Assembly (NCBI GenBank): GCA_003694975.1 | Contig: RFJH01000152.1 | Location: 1-8,607 of the forward strand | Direction of reading: 5' to 3' | Length of the DNA stretch: 8,607 bases | From: Anaerolineae bacterium | GTDB lineage: Bacteria > Chloroflexota > Anaerolineae > Anaerolineales > Villigracilaceae | The notes under the pieces: model-generated | The model's input: only the letters and a program-made list of their open reading frames with translations | Told to the model about the DNA's origin: nothing | Databases searched by the model: none | Made by a program: the position numbers and the translations under genes | Shown: positions 1 to 5,476 of the stretch, piece by piece | Layout of the letters: every line of letters begins with the position of its first letter | How positions within the stretch are numbered: the stretch's first letter is position 1

Positions 1-1105
1 CGATGAGACTCTGCTGGGGGAGGTCATCACCATCACCAGCCTGGCTGCCTTGCTCATGGCGCTGCCGGCAGGGTATCTGAGTGACCTGTTTGGCCGCAAG
101 CGCGCCCTGATTTTCAGCACGCTGCTGGCCGCCCTCTCCGTGGCCGGCGTGGTGTTCTGGCCAGGTCGGGAAATGCTGTACGCCATGGCCCTCTTGTCCG
201 GCGCGGGGCAAAGCCTGTGGGCCGTGACGATGGCTCCCTTCCTGATGGAAAACAGCAGCGAAAAAGAGCGCACCTACCTCTTCAGTTTTGGCTCCGGCAT
301 CCAGATGGCCTCCGGTTTCGTCGGGAACTGGCTTGGTGGCTATCTGCCCACTTGGGTCGCGGGATGGCGTGGCATCTCGCCGACAACTGCTCCTGCCTAC
401 CAGGGCGCTTTGCTCCTCGTAGGCGGTCTCTACCTCCTGGGGTTGGTTCCCCTTTTTCTGCTGAAATTGTCGGCTGTCAACCGGAGTCGGCAAGACACCT
501 TCGCACCCATTCTCTACGCCAGACAACACCCCCGCCTTCTGGGGAAGTTAATCCTGCCGATGCTGATCACCTCCATCGGGGCCGGCCTGATCATGCCCTT
601 TATGAACGTCTTCTTCCGCGTGGTGCACCATCAGCCGGACCCGGTGATCGGCTCACTCTTCGCGTGGGGCTCCCTGGCAATGGGCGTGGGCTTGCTCATC
701 GCACCACCCCTGGCCGAGCGCTTTGGCAAGATCCAGGTCGTGGTCGTGACACAGGCGCTCTCCATCCCCTTCCTGATAACGCTTGGCTTTGCACCCTGGT
801 TCTGGCTGAGCGCAGCAGCCTACTACGTGCGCCTGGCACTGATGAACATGAGCACACCGGTATATCAGACCTTCGTCATGGAACACGTGGACGCCTCGGC
901 ACGTGCAACCGTCTCCAGTCTGGTGAGCATCGCATGGAACTTCGGCTGGGTACTCAGCCCAACGGTCAGCGGCTGGTTGCAGGTGCGCTACGGTTTCGGC
1001 CCACCCTTTGTAGGTACCATCACACTGTACATCATCGCAATCACCCTTTATTGGGTCTTCTTCTGGAAAGAGGAACCCGGAAAAGCATCAAAAGCCGCCC
1101 ATTGA
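1..1105 (+). CDS. Major facilitator superfamily (MFS) transporter, 5'-truncated
   Basis: A multi-pass inner-membrane permease whose frame is open from base 2 to the TGA at 1103-1105 (367 visible codons). The N-terminus lies outside the window, so the TTG at 50 and ATG at 56 are internal codons. The classic MFS loop 2-3 signature GYLSDLFGRKR is at visible residues 24-34, which means only about TM1 and part of TM2 are missing. Further hydrophobic segments follow, with a charged central loop (around VNRSRQDTFAPILYARQHPR) between the two six-helix halves and a degenerate second copy of the signature (LAERFGK) in the C-terminal half. It ends with a basic tail. Full length would be roughly 400-430 aa, normal for MFS. 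The substrate cannot be read from sequence; sugar or drug efflux are both possible. It is convergent with the riboflavin-type ABC operon, so there is no reason to assign it to riboflavin. Confidence 0.9.
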   Translation, partial: DETLLGEVITITSLAALLMALPAGYLSDLFGRKRALIFSTLLAALSVAGVVFWPGREMLYAMALLSGAGQSLWAVTMAPFLMENSSEKERTYLFSFGSGIQMASGFVGNWLGGYLPTWVAGWRGISPTTAPAYQGALLLVGGLYLLGLVPLFLLKLSAVNRSRQDTFAPILYARQHPRLLGKLILPMLITSIGAGLIMPFMNVFFRVVHHQPDPVIGSLFAWGSLAMGVGLLIAPPLAERFGKIQVVVVTQALSIPFLITLGFAPWFWLSAAAYYVRLALMNMSTPVYQTFVMEHVDASARATVSSLVSIAWNFGWVLSPTVSGWLQVRYGFGPPFVGTITLYIIAITLYWVFFWKEEPGKASKAAH

Positions 1106-1119
1106 GCAGAAGTAAATTT

Positions 1120-1148
1120 CGTAGCCCGCACAGCGTGTGCGGGCTACG
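1120..1148. repeat. Strong GC-rich inverted repeat (hairpin) between convergent genes
   Basis: A perfect 13-bp stem (CGTAGCCCGCACA paired with its complement) closed by a 3-nt GCG centre, starting 15 bp after the permease stop. It could end transcription from both sides, since the next gene is convergent, but neither flank carries a run of T, so a canonical intrinsic terminator is not supported. The GTAGCCCGCA / TGCGGGCTAC arms look like a dispersed REP-type palindrome. A smaller stem (CTTGCC / GGCAAG with TTCC loop) follows at 1165-1180. Nothing else coding is seen between 1106 and 1234. Confidence 0.75.
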
Positions 1149-1234
1149 GTTTCAGGGCGCAAGCCTTGCCTTCCGGCAAGCCTGCTCTCACTCTCTGGCC
1201 GTCAGGCATCGCCTCCGGCGTTAAGCCTCTCCGT

Positions 1235-2059
1235 CTACTCGATGGCTTCCTTCAGGCGTCGCGCCAGTTTGCCGAATTTCGCCGTGTAGCGCATCTCCTC
1301 GCGGCGCGGACGGGGCAGGTCCACCGCCATATCCAGTTTGATGCGACCGGGGCGCGCCGAAAGCAACAGGACGCGATCGGCCAGGAAGAGCGCTTCACTG
1401 ATGGAATGCGTGACCATAATGACCGTCTTCTGGTGCGCCTGCCAGATGCGAAGGAGTTCCGCACCCATGCGCTCACGCGTCAGGGCGTCCAGGGAGCCAA
1501 ACGGCTCATCCAGGAGAAGGATATCGGGGTCATGGATCAGAGCGCGGGCGATGGCGACGCGCTGCGCCATGCCGCCGGAGAGGTCGCGCGGCCAGTTCTC
1601 CTCGAACCCCTGCAAACCGACCAGGTCGATCAGTTTCCGAGCGCGAGCACGCGCTGCACCGTTGTTCACGCCTGCCAGTTCAAGTGGCAGTGTGATGTTT
1701 TCCAACACGGTGCGCCAGGGCATCAGGTTGGCCTGCTGGAAGACAAAACCAATGCGAGGCAGACCATTGCCGCCCTTCGCATCTGCACAACGGAAACGGA
1801 CCTCCCCGCGCGTGGGAGGAAGAAGCCCCGCCAGGACGCGTAGAAGGGTGCTTTTGCCGCTTCCGGAAGGCCCCAGGACACAAACGAACTCACGCGGCCA
1901 GACGGAAAAGGTCACCCCTCTCAGAGCCTCCAGACCGCCGTTTCCATCGGGGAAGACCACCGACAGGTCGCGGACGGTCAGGATCGGCTCGTGGGGTTTC
2001 TGCTTCCCTATAGTCGCTTCGGATATGAGCGAAGGGGAGCGCTCAAGGGATGAAGTCAT
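1235..2059 (-). CDS. ABC transporter ATP-binding protein, FMN-riboswitch-linked (riboflavin uptake type)
   Basis: A 274-aa cytoplasmic ATPase that would power the permease encoded in the same operon. All nucleotide-binding motifs are intact: Walker A GPSGSGKST (residues 63-71), Q-loop around Q108-Q109 with the following LMPWRTVLEN typical of the SsuB/TauB/ThiZ group, signature LSGGMAQR (160-167), Walker B DILLLDEP (179-186), D-loop SLDAL and the switch His218. The first ~25 residues are a non-conserved extension. The ATG at 2059-2057 lies inside the end of the binding-protein gene (17-nt overlap) with only a weak AAGG upstream, so translation is probably coupled. By sequence alone this could serve sulfonate, taurine, nitrate or thiamin-precursor uptake. 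The FMN riboswitch heading the operon points to riboflavin or a related flavin. ATPase function is certain and substrate is inferred. Confidence 0.92.
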   Translation of the reverse strand: MTSSLERSPSLISEATIGKQKPHEPILTVRDLSVVFPDGNGGLEALRGVTFSVWPREFVCVLGPSGSGKSTLLRVLAGLLPPTRGEVRFRCADAKGGNGLPRIGFVFQQANLMPWRTVLENITLPLELAGVNNGAARARARKLIDLVGLQGFEENWPRDLSGGMAQRVAIARALIHDPDILLLDEPFGSLDALTRERMGAELLRIWQAHQKTVIMVTHSISEALFLADRVLLLSARPGRIKLDMAVDLPRPRREEMRYTAKFGKLARRLKEAIE

Positions 2060-3062
2060 TGGTAAACGCCTTGTCCAATTCCAGCGGTTCCGGAATCAGG
2101 CCCATCTCCAGGAGCAAGGTCTGCATATTCTCCCAGGCCTTTGGGTCGGTGTAGCCGAGTTTCTCAGCGCTCCACATCCCAACGGAGGTTGCCAACACCT
2201 GCTTTTGGATGGCCTCGTCGGCCTGGGCCAGGTTTTCGACATACTTCTTGCTGATTTCGTAGGCCTCGTCCGGATTGGCAATCGTATCTGCCAGACCGTG
2301 CAGTAGCGCGCCGACGAACCCTCGCACCAGGTCGGGGTTTTCGGCGATGACCGTCTCGTTGGTAATGATGCCGTTGGAGGCCAGTTGAACGTAATCGGCG
2401 ACGCGGATTTCATCCAGTTCGTAACCCTGGGCACGCAGTTGAATGGGTTCGTTCGCCGTATAGACGACCACTGCCTGTTCCTGATCTGCTGCCAGCGCCT
2501 CCACTTGGTTGAAGCCAATCGAATCCAGGGTGACATCGCTCTCCTGCAAACCGGCTTCGTGCAGCAGGGCGCGCAGACCAACGTAGTTCGCACCGAACAA
2601 ACCGGGCAGGCCAATGCGCTTGCCCTTCAAATCCTGCGGTTCACGGATGCCCTGCTCTTTCTTGGCAACGACCGAGATGGGGAATTGCTGATACCAGGCC
2701 ATGACATAGACGACGGGCAACCCCTGGGCGCGCGCCAGGAGGACCTGCTCACCCGAAACGACCGCGAAGGGCAACTCGTTCGCACCGACCAGGGCCACGC
2801 CATCGGTCTCGAACGAGTAATCGAACTCGATCTCCAAACCGGCCTCACGGAAATAGCCCTTATCCACGGCGACGTAGTACGGCGCGTATTGCACGTTGGG
2901 GATGTAGCCCATCGGCAGACGGATATGCGTCAGCGGGGGAGCGGTGGATGGTGAAGAAGCAGGTGGAAGGGCAGGCGAACCGCCTCCGCCAGGGGCGCAA
3001 GCCGCCGGAAGGAGAGTCAGGATCACCGTCAAGATCAGGGGGACGAAAATGTTGCGTTTCAC
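2043..3062 (-). CDS. ribY: ABC transporter substrate-binding lipoprotein, NMT1/THI5-like (RibY-like)
   Basis: A 339-aa extracytoplasmic lipoprotein that would capture the ligand for the permease. Residues 1-22 form a lipoprotein signal peptide (MKRN, hydrophobic core, lipobox LPAAC with Cys22), followed by a Gly/Pro/Ser-rich tether to about residue 45. The NMT1/SsuA-like fold then begins: MGYIPNVQYAPYYVAVDKGYF (51-71), Gly-rich DLKGKRIGLPGLFGANY (144-160) and the C-terminal lobe with LASNGIITNE (227-236). The start is GTG at 3062-3060, preceded by GAGGTGAACA, a good ribosome binding site. The gene lies 34 bp after the permease gene and overlaps the ATPase gene. Family members bind thiamin precursors, sulfonates, nitrate or riboflavin. 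RibY of Chloroflexus belongs here and is also FMN-riboswitch-controlled, which is why that name is used; ligand specificity is inferred from the riboswitch. Confidence 0.85.
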   Translation of the reverse strand: MKRNIFVPLILTVILTLLPAACAPGGGGSPALPPASSPSTAPPLTHIRLPMGYIPNVQYAPYYVAVDKGYFREAGLEIEFDYSFETDGVALVGANELPFAVVSGEQVLLARAQGLPVVYVMAWYQQFPISVVAKKEQGIREPQDLKGKRIGLPGLFGANYVGLRALLHEAGLQESDVTLDSIGFNQVEALAADQEQAVVVYTANEPIQLRAQGYELDEIRVADYVQLASNGIITNETVIAENPDLVRGFVGALLHGLADTIANPDEAYEISKKYVENLAQADEAIQKQVLATSVGMWSAEKLGYTDPKAWENMQTLLLEMGLIPEPLELDKAFTNDFIP

Positions 3063-3096
3063 TGTTCACCTCGAAGAAAAGGATGATGTAAGTGAA

Positions 3097-3909
3097 TCAC
3101 TCGCGGCGCCACTCTTGCCACGAGAGAAGGACACTTTCCAGCAACGCCACACCGCCGTACAGGGAAAGCGCCAGGGCGACCAGGGTGAAGACGGCGACGA
3201 AGACCAGTGCTGTATCGTACTGGCCGCGCCCCACGTTGATCAAAAAGCCCAGGCCGCGATCCGCTCCGACGAACTCGCCGACCACGGCCCCAATGACGGA
3301 GAGTGTGGCGCCGATGCGCAACCCGCCGAGGAAAATGGGGAGAGTGGCCGGGATTTCCAGGTAACGCAAAACCTGCCAGTGGCTGGCACGCAGTGAGCGC
3401 ATCAGGTCGCGTAAAGAAGCGGGGACGGCGCGCAACCCGACGACCGTATTGACCAGGACGGGGAAGAAAACGATCAGAGCACAAATCAGGACTTTCGAGA
3501 GCATCCCCGGCCCGAACCAGATGACCAGAAGCGGCGCGATGGCCACAATGGGCACCGCCTGACTGGCCACCAGGTAAGGCGAAACGAGGCGCTCAAACCA
3601 GGGCGATTTGGCAAGGAGATACCCCAGGAACACAGCAAATGTCACGCCGAAGATCAGACCCAGGACAACCTCTTGAAAAGTCACCCATGTATGACGGAGC
3701 AAACTGCCGTCGCTCAAGGCACGCAGGAAACGCTCGCCCACCTGAAGGGGTGAGGGAAGGATAAACGCCGGCAGGTTCGTCAGGCGCGAGGTCATATCCC
3801 AGGCGAGAAGCGCCAGGAATACAGAAAGCAAAACCGGCCAGAGGCTGCCCCTGCGCCTCAGACGGTGGGGAACGGCATTGTTCACCTTGTTGACTAAGTT
3901 TATTTGCAT
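3097..3909 (-). CDS. ribX: ABC transporter permease, BPD_transp_1 family (RibX-like)
   Basis: A 270-aa inner-membrane permease of the SsuC/TauC/ThiX type. About six hydrophobic segments are visible, starting at LWPVLLSVFLALLAW (23-37). The cytoplasmic EAA-type loop that contacts the ATPase is around residues 164-200 (ASLRDLMRSLRASHW then GGLRIGATLSVIGAVVGEF). ATG 3909-3907 is preferred as start because GAAAGAGA lies just upstream; an in-frame TTG at 3930 would add seven residues, would read through this ribosome binding site and lies next to the leader hairpin. It is the first gene behind the FMN riboswitch and is followed by the binding protein and ATPase, so it is probably the membrane channel of a flavin importer. 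The permease family is clear; the flavin substrate is inferred from regulation. Confidence 0.87.
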   Translation of the reverse strand: MQINLVNKVNNAVPHRLRRRGSLWPVLLSVFLALLAWDMTSRLTNLPAFILPSPLQVGERFLRALSDGSLLRHTWVTFQEVVLGLIFGVTFAVFLGYLLAKSPWFERLVSPYLVASQAVPIVAIAPLLVIWFGPGMLSKVLICALIVFFPVLVNTVVGLRAVPASLRDLMRSLRASHWQVLRYLEIPATLPIFLGGLRIGATLSVIGAVVGEFVGADRGLGFLINVGRGQYDTALVFVAVFTLVALALSLYGGVALLESVLLSWQEWRRE

Positions 3910-3932
3910 ACTGTCTCTTTCAGGCAACAACG

Positions 3933-3964
3933 TGCCCCGCAGGCGGAAAGTTACCTACGGGGCA
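3933..3964 (-). promoter_or_regulatory. Leader hairpin just upstream of the ribX ribosome binding site
   Basis: In the leader RNA a 7-bp stem (TGCCCCG / CGGGGCA) continues across one mismatch into three more pairs, with a 10-nt loop. It ends about 23 nt before the preferred permease start codon. No U run follows, so it is not a convincing terminator. Its GGGGC arms resemble those in the aptamer and in the hairpin at 4010-4035, so it may take part in alternative pairing. The role is inferred. Confidence 0.5.
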
Positions 3965-4009
3965 ATACGAACACGCATGGCGCGGCAGTTGTCTGTGCTC
4001 CACAAGATA

Positions 4010-4035
4010 GCCCCGAAAACAATCGTTTTCGGGGC
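4010..4035 (-). terminator. Candidate riboswitch-controlled terminator hairpin (expression platform)
   Basis: A perfect 11-bp stem (GCCCCGAAAAC / GTTTTCGGGGC) with a 4-nt loop, lying 38 nt downstream of the FMN aptamer in the leader RNA. The following RNA (CUAUCUUGUGG) has only a scattered U content, so termination may be weak or factor-assisted. A longer 6-bp stem (CTGTGC at 4043-4038 with GCACAG at 3998-3993) could enclose it. The 5' arm plus adjoining bases (4038-4028) is exactly complementary to the 5' strand of the aptamer (4186-4176), as expected of an antiterminator/terminator pair. Confidence 0.6.
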
Positions 4036-4073
4036 AGGCACAGCAAAACAGACCCTGCGCGGGCCTATACAGG

Positions 4074-4192
4074 CATACCTTCTCCCATCCGGACTGTCAC
4101 CGTCGGCCGCGGAGTTTCACCGCATCCTGCGCCCGAAGGCGCTCGTGGGCTATCACCACCGGTCGGGAATTTCACCCTGCCCCGAAGGTATG
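4074..4192 (-). ncRNA. FMN riboswitch (RFN element) aptamer
   Basis: The minus strand carries a complete FMN-binding aptamer that would sense FMN in the nascent leader RNA and shut down the transporter operon when FMN is plentiful. P1 is a perfect 9-bp stem (CATACCTTC at 4192-4184 with GAAGGTATG at 4082-4074). Conserved blocks appear in the right order: TTCGGGGCAGGGTGAAATTC, CCGACCGGTGGT, AGCCCACGAGC, then a variable GCGCC-TTCG-GGCGC stem capped by a UUCG-type tetraloop, a GGTGAAACTCC block, GCCGACGGTGACAGTC and GGATGGGAGAAGG. These match the RFN consensus closely, with no missing helix. It starts about a dozen bases after the expected transcription start and precedes ribX. Confidence is very high. 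Confidence 0.97.
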
Positions 4193-4211
4193 GCTATTCA
4201 CTTGTGAGGTG

Positions 4212-4240
4212 ATTATAGTCGGCCTGTTCAGGCCTGTCAA
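4212..4240 (-). promoter_or_regulatory. Perfect sigma-70/sigma-A type promoter of the riboflavin transporter operon
   Basis: The minus strand reads TTGACA (4240-4235), a 17-bp spacer, then TATAAT (4217-4212), matching both consensus hexamers and optimal spacing exactly. Transcription would begin near 4204-4206, about 12 nt before the first base of the riboswitch P1 stem. The spacer contains an inverted repeat, GGCCTG-AA-CAGGCC (4234-4221), that could be an operator or chance. A strong constitutive promoter followed by a riboswitch fits control mainly at the RNA level. Confidence 0.9.
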
Positions 4241-4258
4241 CGTAACTTTTCGAAGATT

Positions 4259-4419
4259 TCGGCAGAGTAACTCCACCCGCCGGGGAATCAATTCCCCGGC
4301 TGAGAACACTGAAGTCGGCTAAAGCCGACTGTTCGGCGCCAGCCGGATTGATCCGGCTTTGGCGAGCCAGCCCGGCGATTCATCGCTGGGCGTGGGCGGC
4401 TGGGTAGTTACTCGGCAGA
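4259..4419. mobile_element. Putative MITE-like element with 8-bp direct repeats
   Basis: A 145-bp block (4267-4411) begins GTAACTCCACCC and ends GGGTAGTTAC, whose complement is GTAACTACCC, giving imperfect terminal inverted repeats. Immediately outside both ends is the identical octamer TCGGCAGA (4259-4266 and 4412-4419), like a target-site duplication. The repeat starts with TC and ends with GA, so the inverted repeat could also be read two bases further out. The interior has no ORF and is almost entirely a run of hairpins. It sits five bases beyond the ferredoxin stop codon and 18 bp upstream of the rib operon -35 box. The interpretation is structural; no transposase is present in the window. 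Confidence 0.6.
4279..4391. repeat. Array of four consecutive palindromic hairpins
   Basis: Four back-to-back inverted repeats, each with a 2-nt centre: GCCGGGGAAT / ATTCCCCGGC (4279-4300, 10 bp), AGTCGGCT / AGCCGACT (4313-4330, 8 bp), AGCCGGAT / ATCCGGCT (4341-4358, 8 bp, extended by CGCC / GGCG around a 2-nt bulge to 4337-4364) and GCCCGGCGAT / ATCGCTGGGC (4370-4391, 10 bp with one G-U type pair). The palindromes differ in sequence but share size and style. They could form structured 3' RNA after the ferredoxin gene or be the body of a REP/MITE-type element. Confidence 0.85.
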
Positions 4420-4423
4420 AACC

Positions 4424-4615
4424 TTATTCGGCCTTGACGATGCACTCTACCGGGCAAACCGAGGCGCACTGAGGTTCATCGTGATAGCCTTCGCACTCCA
4501 CGCAAGTCTCTGCGTTGATGACGTAGATGGTATCACCCTCGCTGATGGACTCCGTGGGGCACTCCGGTTCACAGGCGCCACAGGAAATGCATTCATCGGT
4601 GATCATCATAGCCAT
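4424..4615 (-). CDS. 2[4Fe-4S] ferredoxin, Alvin/YfhL-like
   Basis: A 63-aa cytoplasmic electron carrier. The first motif is C-X2-C-X2-C-X3-C-P (Cys9, 12, 15, 19). The second is C-X2-C-X8-C-X3-C-P (Cys38, 41, 50, 54), where the eight-residue insertion EGYHDEPQ marks the Allochromatium-type (Alvin) group instead of the short clostridial type. By family rule, Cys9/12/15 plus Cys54 hold one cluster and Cys38/41/50 plus Cys19 the other. An extra Cys58 follows in CPVECI. ATG 4615-4613 is chosen because AGGAG lies nine bases upstream and residues MAMMITDECISCG begin the fold directly; the 24 residues of upstream open frame have no homology feel. It is probably monocistronic with its own promoter. 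The redox partner is not evident nearby. Confidence 0.95.
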   Translation of the reverse strand: MAMMITDECISCGACEPECPTESISEGDTIYVINAETCVECEGYHDEPQCASVCPVECIVKAE

Positions 4616-4658
4616 AGTTCTTCTCTCCTGAGAGTGGGATGTACTACAGTGCGCGCTT

Positions 4659-4687
4659 AACGTACCGTGATGATGCATGCCTGTCAA
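4659..4687 (-). promoter_or_regulatory. Candidate promoter of the ferredoxin gene
   Basis: On the minus strand TTGACA (4687-4682) is followed by a 17-bp spacer and TACGTT (4664-4659). The -35 is perfect and the -10 matches half of the consensus. The -35 overlaps a short inverted repeat TGTCA-AA-TGACA (4682-4693, plus-strand reading) that could be an operator. It lies about 44 bp upstream of the ferredoxin start codon. Confidence 0.5.
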
Positions 4688-4762
4688 ATGACAAACGTCT
4701 TTCGTTTAGGCCGATTTTGTCACACGTTCGCCGGAAGAGGACACTCTCTCGTGAGAGCCGTC

Positions 4763-5401
4763 TTAGCGGAAAACCCAGTAATCAAAGGTAATGCCGGTGA
4801 ACACCGGGCTGCCGCGGTAACTGCGCACCACAATGAAGCCGACATTGCCTTCATTCGTGATGAAGCACATGTACATATCGGTTTGCACGGCGAGGTCCCC
4901 CGGTTCATACCGCCCGGCCAGGCATTGACTGCGCGTCGGTGGGGTCAGGGTGACGTAGCCGGAAACCTGCGCGCCGTTCATCTGCCGGAAGAGGGCCGGC
5001 TCGACCAACCAGACGTCGCATTGCGCGTCCGGCGCGGGGAGGGTCTGGCCGTTATCGAAGTTGAAGCACTCGCCGTTGTTCAGGATGATGCCGGTGGACA
5101 TGGCCGGCAGTGGGTCGGGCGCGACTTCCTGGGGAGTGTTCGTTGGCGTGGGTGGAGGAGAAGGTGGCAGCGAAGTCGGCGAAGGCGGAGGCGGCAGCGT
5201 GGGCGGCGGCGGTTGCGTCGGCGGAGGTGCGGTGACCTGCGGCGGCAGCGCGCCCTGGGTCAGCGCGGCCTGGACGGTGAGGGCGGCGAAGGTCTCGGCG
5301 ACGATGGCGTTCACGTCCGAGGCCGGGGTAGGCGAGGGTGGAATCGTACCGCAGGCCAGCACGACCACCGCAAGCAAAGTGAGAAGGTAGATCTTGCGCA
5401 T
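4763..5401 (-). CDS. Hypothetical lipoprotein with proline-rich linker
   Basis: I do not recognise a named family. The 212-aa product starts MRKIYLLTLLAVVVLAC, a lipoprotein signal peptide with lipobox VLAC and lipidated Cys17. A short helical stretch (about 29-49, AIVAETFAALTVQAALTQ) precedes a Pro/Thr/Ser linker (about 53-99), then a compact C-terminal domain (about 103-212) rich in aromatic and beta-type residues with four Cys (112, 128, 160, 179) that could form two disulfides. Tethered beta domains of this build are common among surface proteins of Chloroflexota (general impression). ATG 5401-5399 is preferred because GGAG sits six bases upstream; the in-frame ATG at 5413 overlaps that ribosome binding site. 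The gene lies 75 bp after the class V enzyme gene and may be cotranscribed. Ligand and role are unknown. Confidence 0.8.
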   Translation of the reverse strand: MRKIYLLTLLAVVVLACGTIPPSPTPASDVNAIVAETFAALTVQAALTQGALPPQVTAPPPTQPPPPTLPPPPSPTSLPPSPPPTPTNTPQEVAPDPLPAMSTGIILNNGECFNFDNGQTLPAPDAQCDVWLVEPALFRQMNGAQVSGYVTLTPPTRSQCLAGRYEPGDLAVQTDMYMCFITNEGNVGFIVVRSYRGSPVFTGITFDYWVFR

Positions 5402-5476
5402 GTCATTCTCCATAGGGTGAAAAGGGAAAACCACCCACCGGTCGCCCGAGACGGCACTCTCCCTCATCGAGATTTC

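Noticed and set aside
217..1224. 335-codon plus-strand frame overlapping the MFS gene
   Set aside because: Out-of-frame shadow of a clear transporter gene. The composition is Arg/Pro/His-rich with no membrane segments, and it runs into the intergenic hairpin.
1235..3909. Sulfonate/taurine or thiamin-precursor transporter (SsuABC, ThiXYZ)
   Set aside because: Protein families alone allow it, but the leader is an FMN aptamer, not a TPP riboswitch, and no sulfonate or thiamin genes are nearby.
3878..4212. Plus-strand small frames over the rib leader
   Set aside because: They lie antisense to the FMN aptamer, its platform and the start of ribX. RNA conservation explains the sequence.
4279..4391. 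CRISPR-like array
   Set aside because: The palindromes differ from each other and are unevenly spaced, and there are no repeated units with unique spacers or cas genes.
5140..5240. Simple-sequence GGC/GGT-rich repeat
   Set aside because: It is the coding sequence of the Pro/Thr/Ser linker of the lipoprotein, not an independent repeat element.
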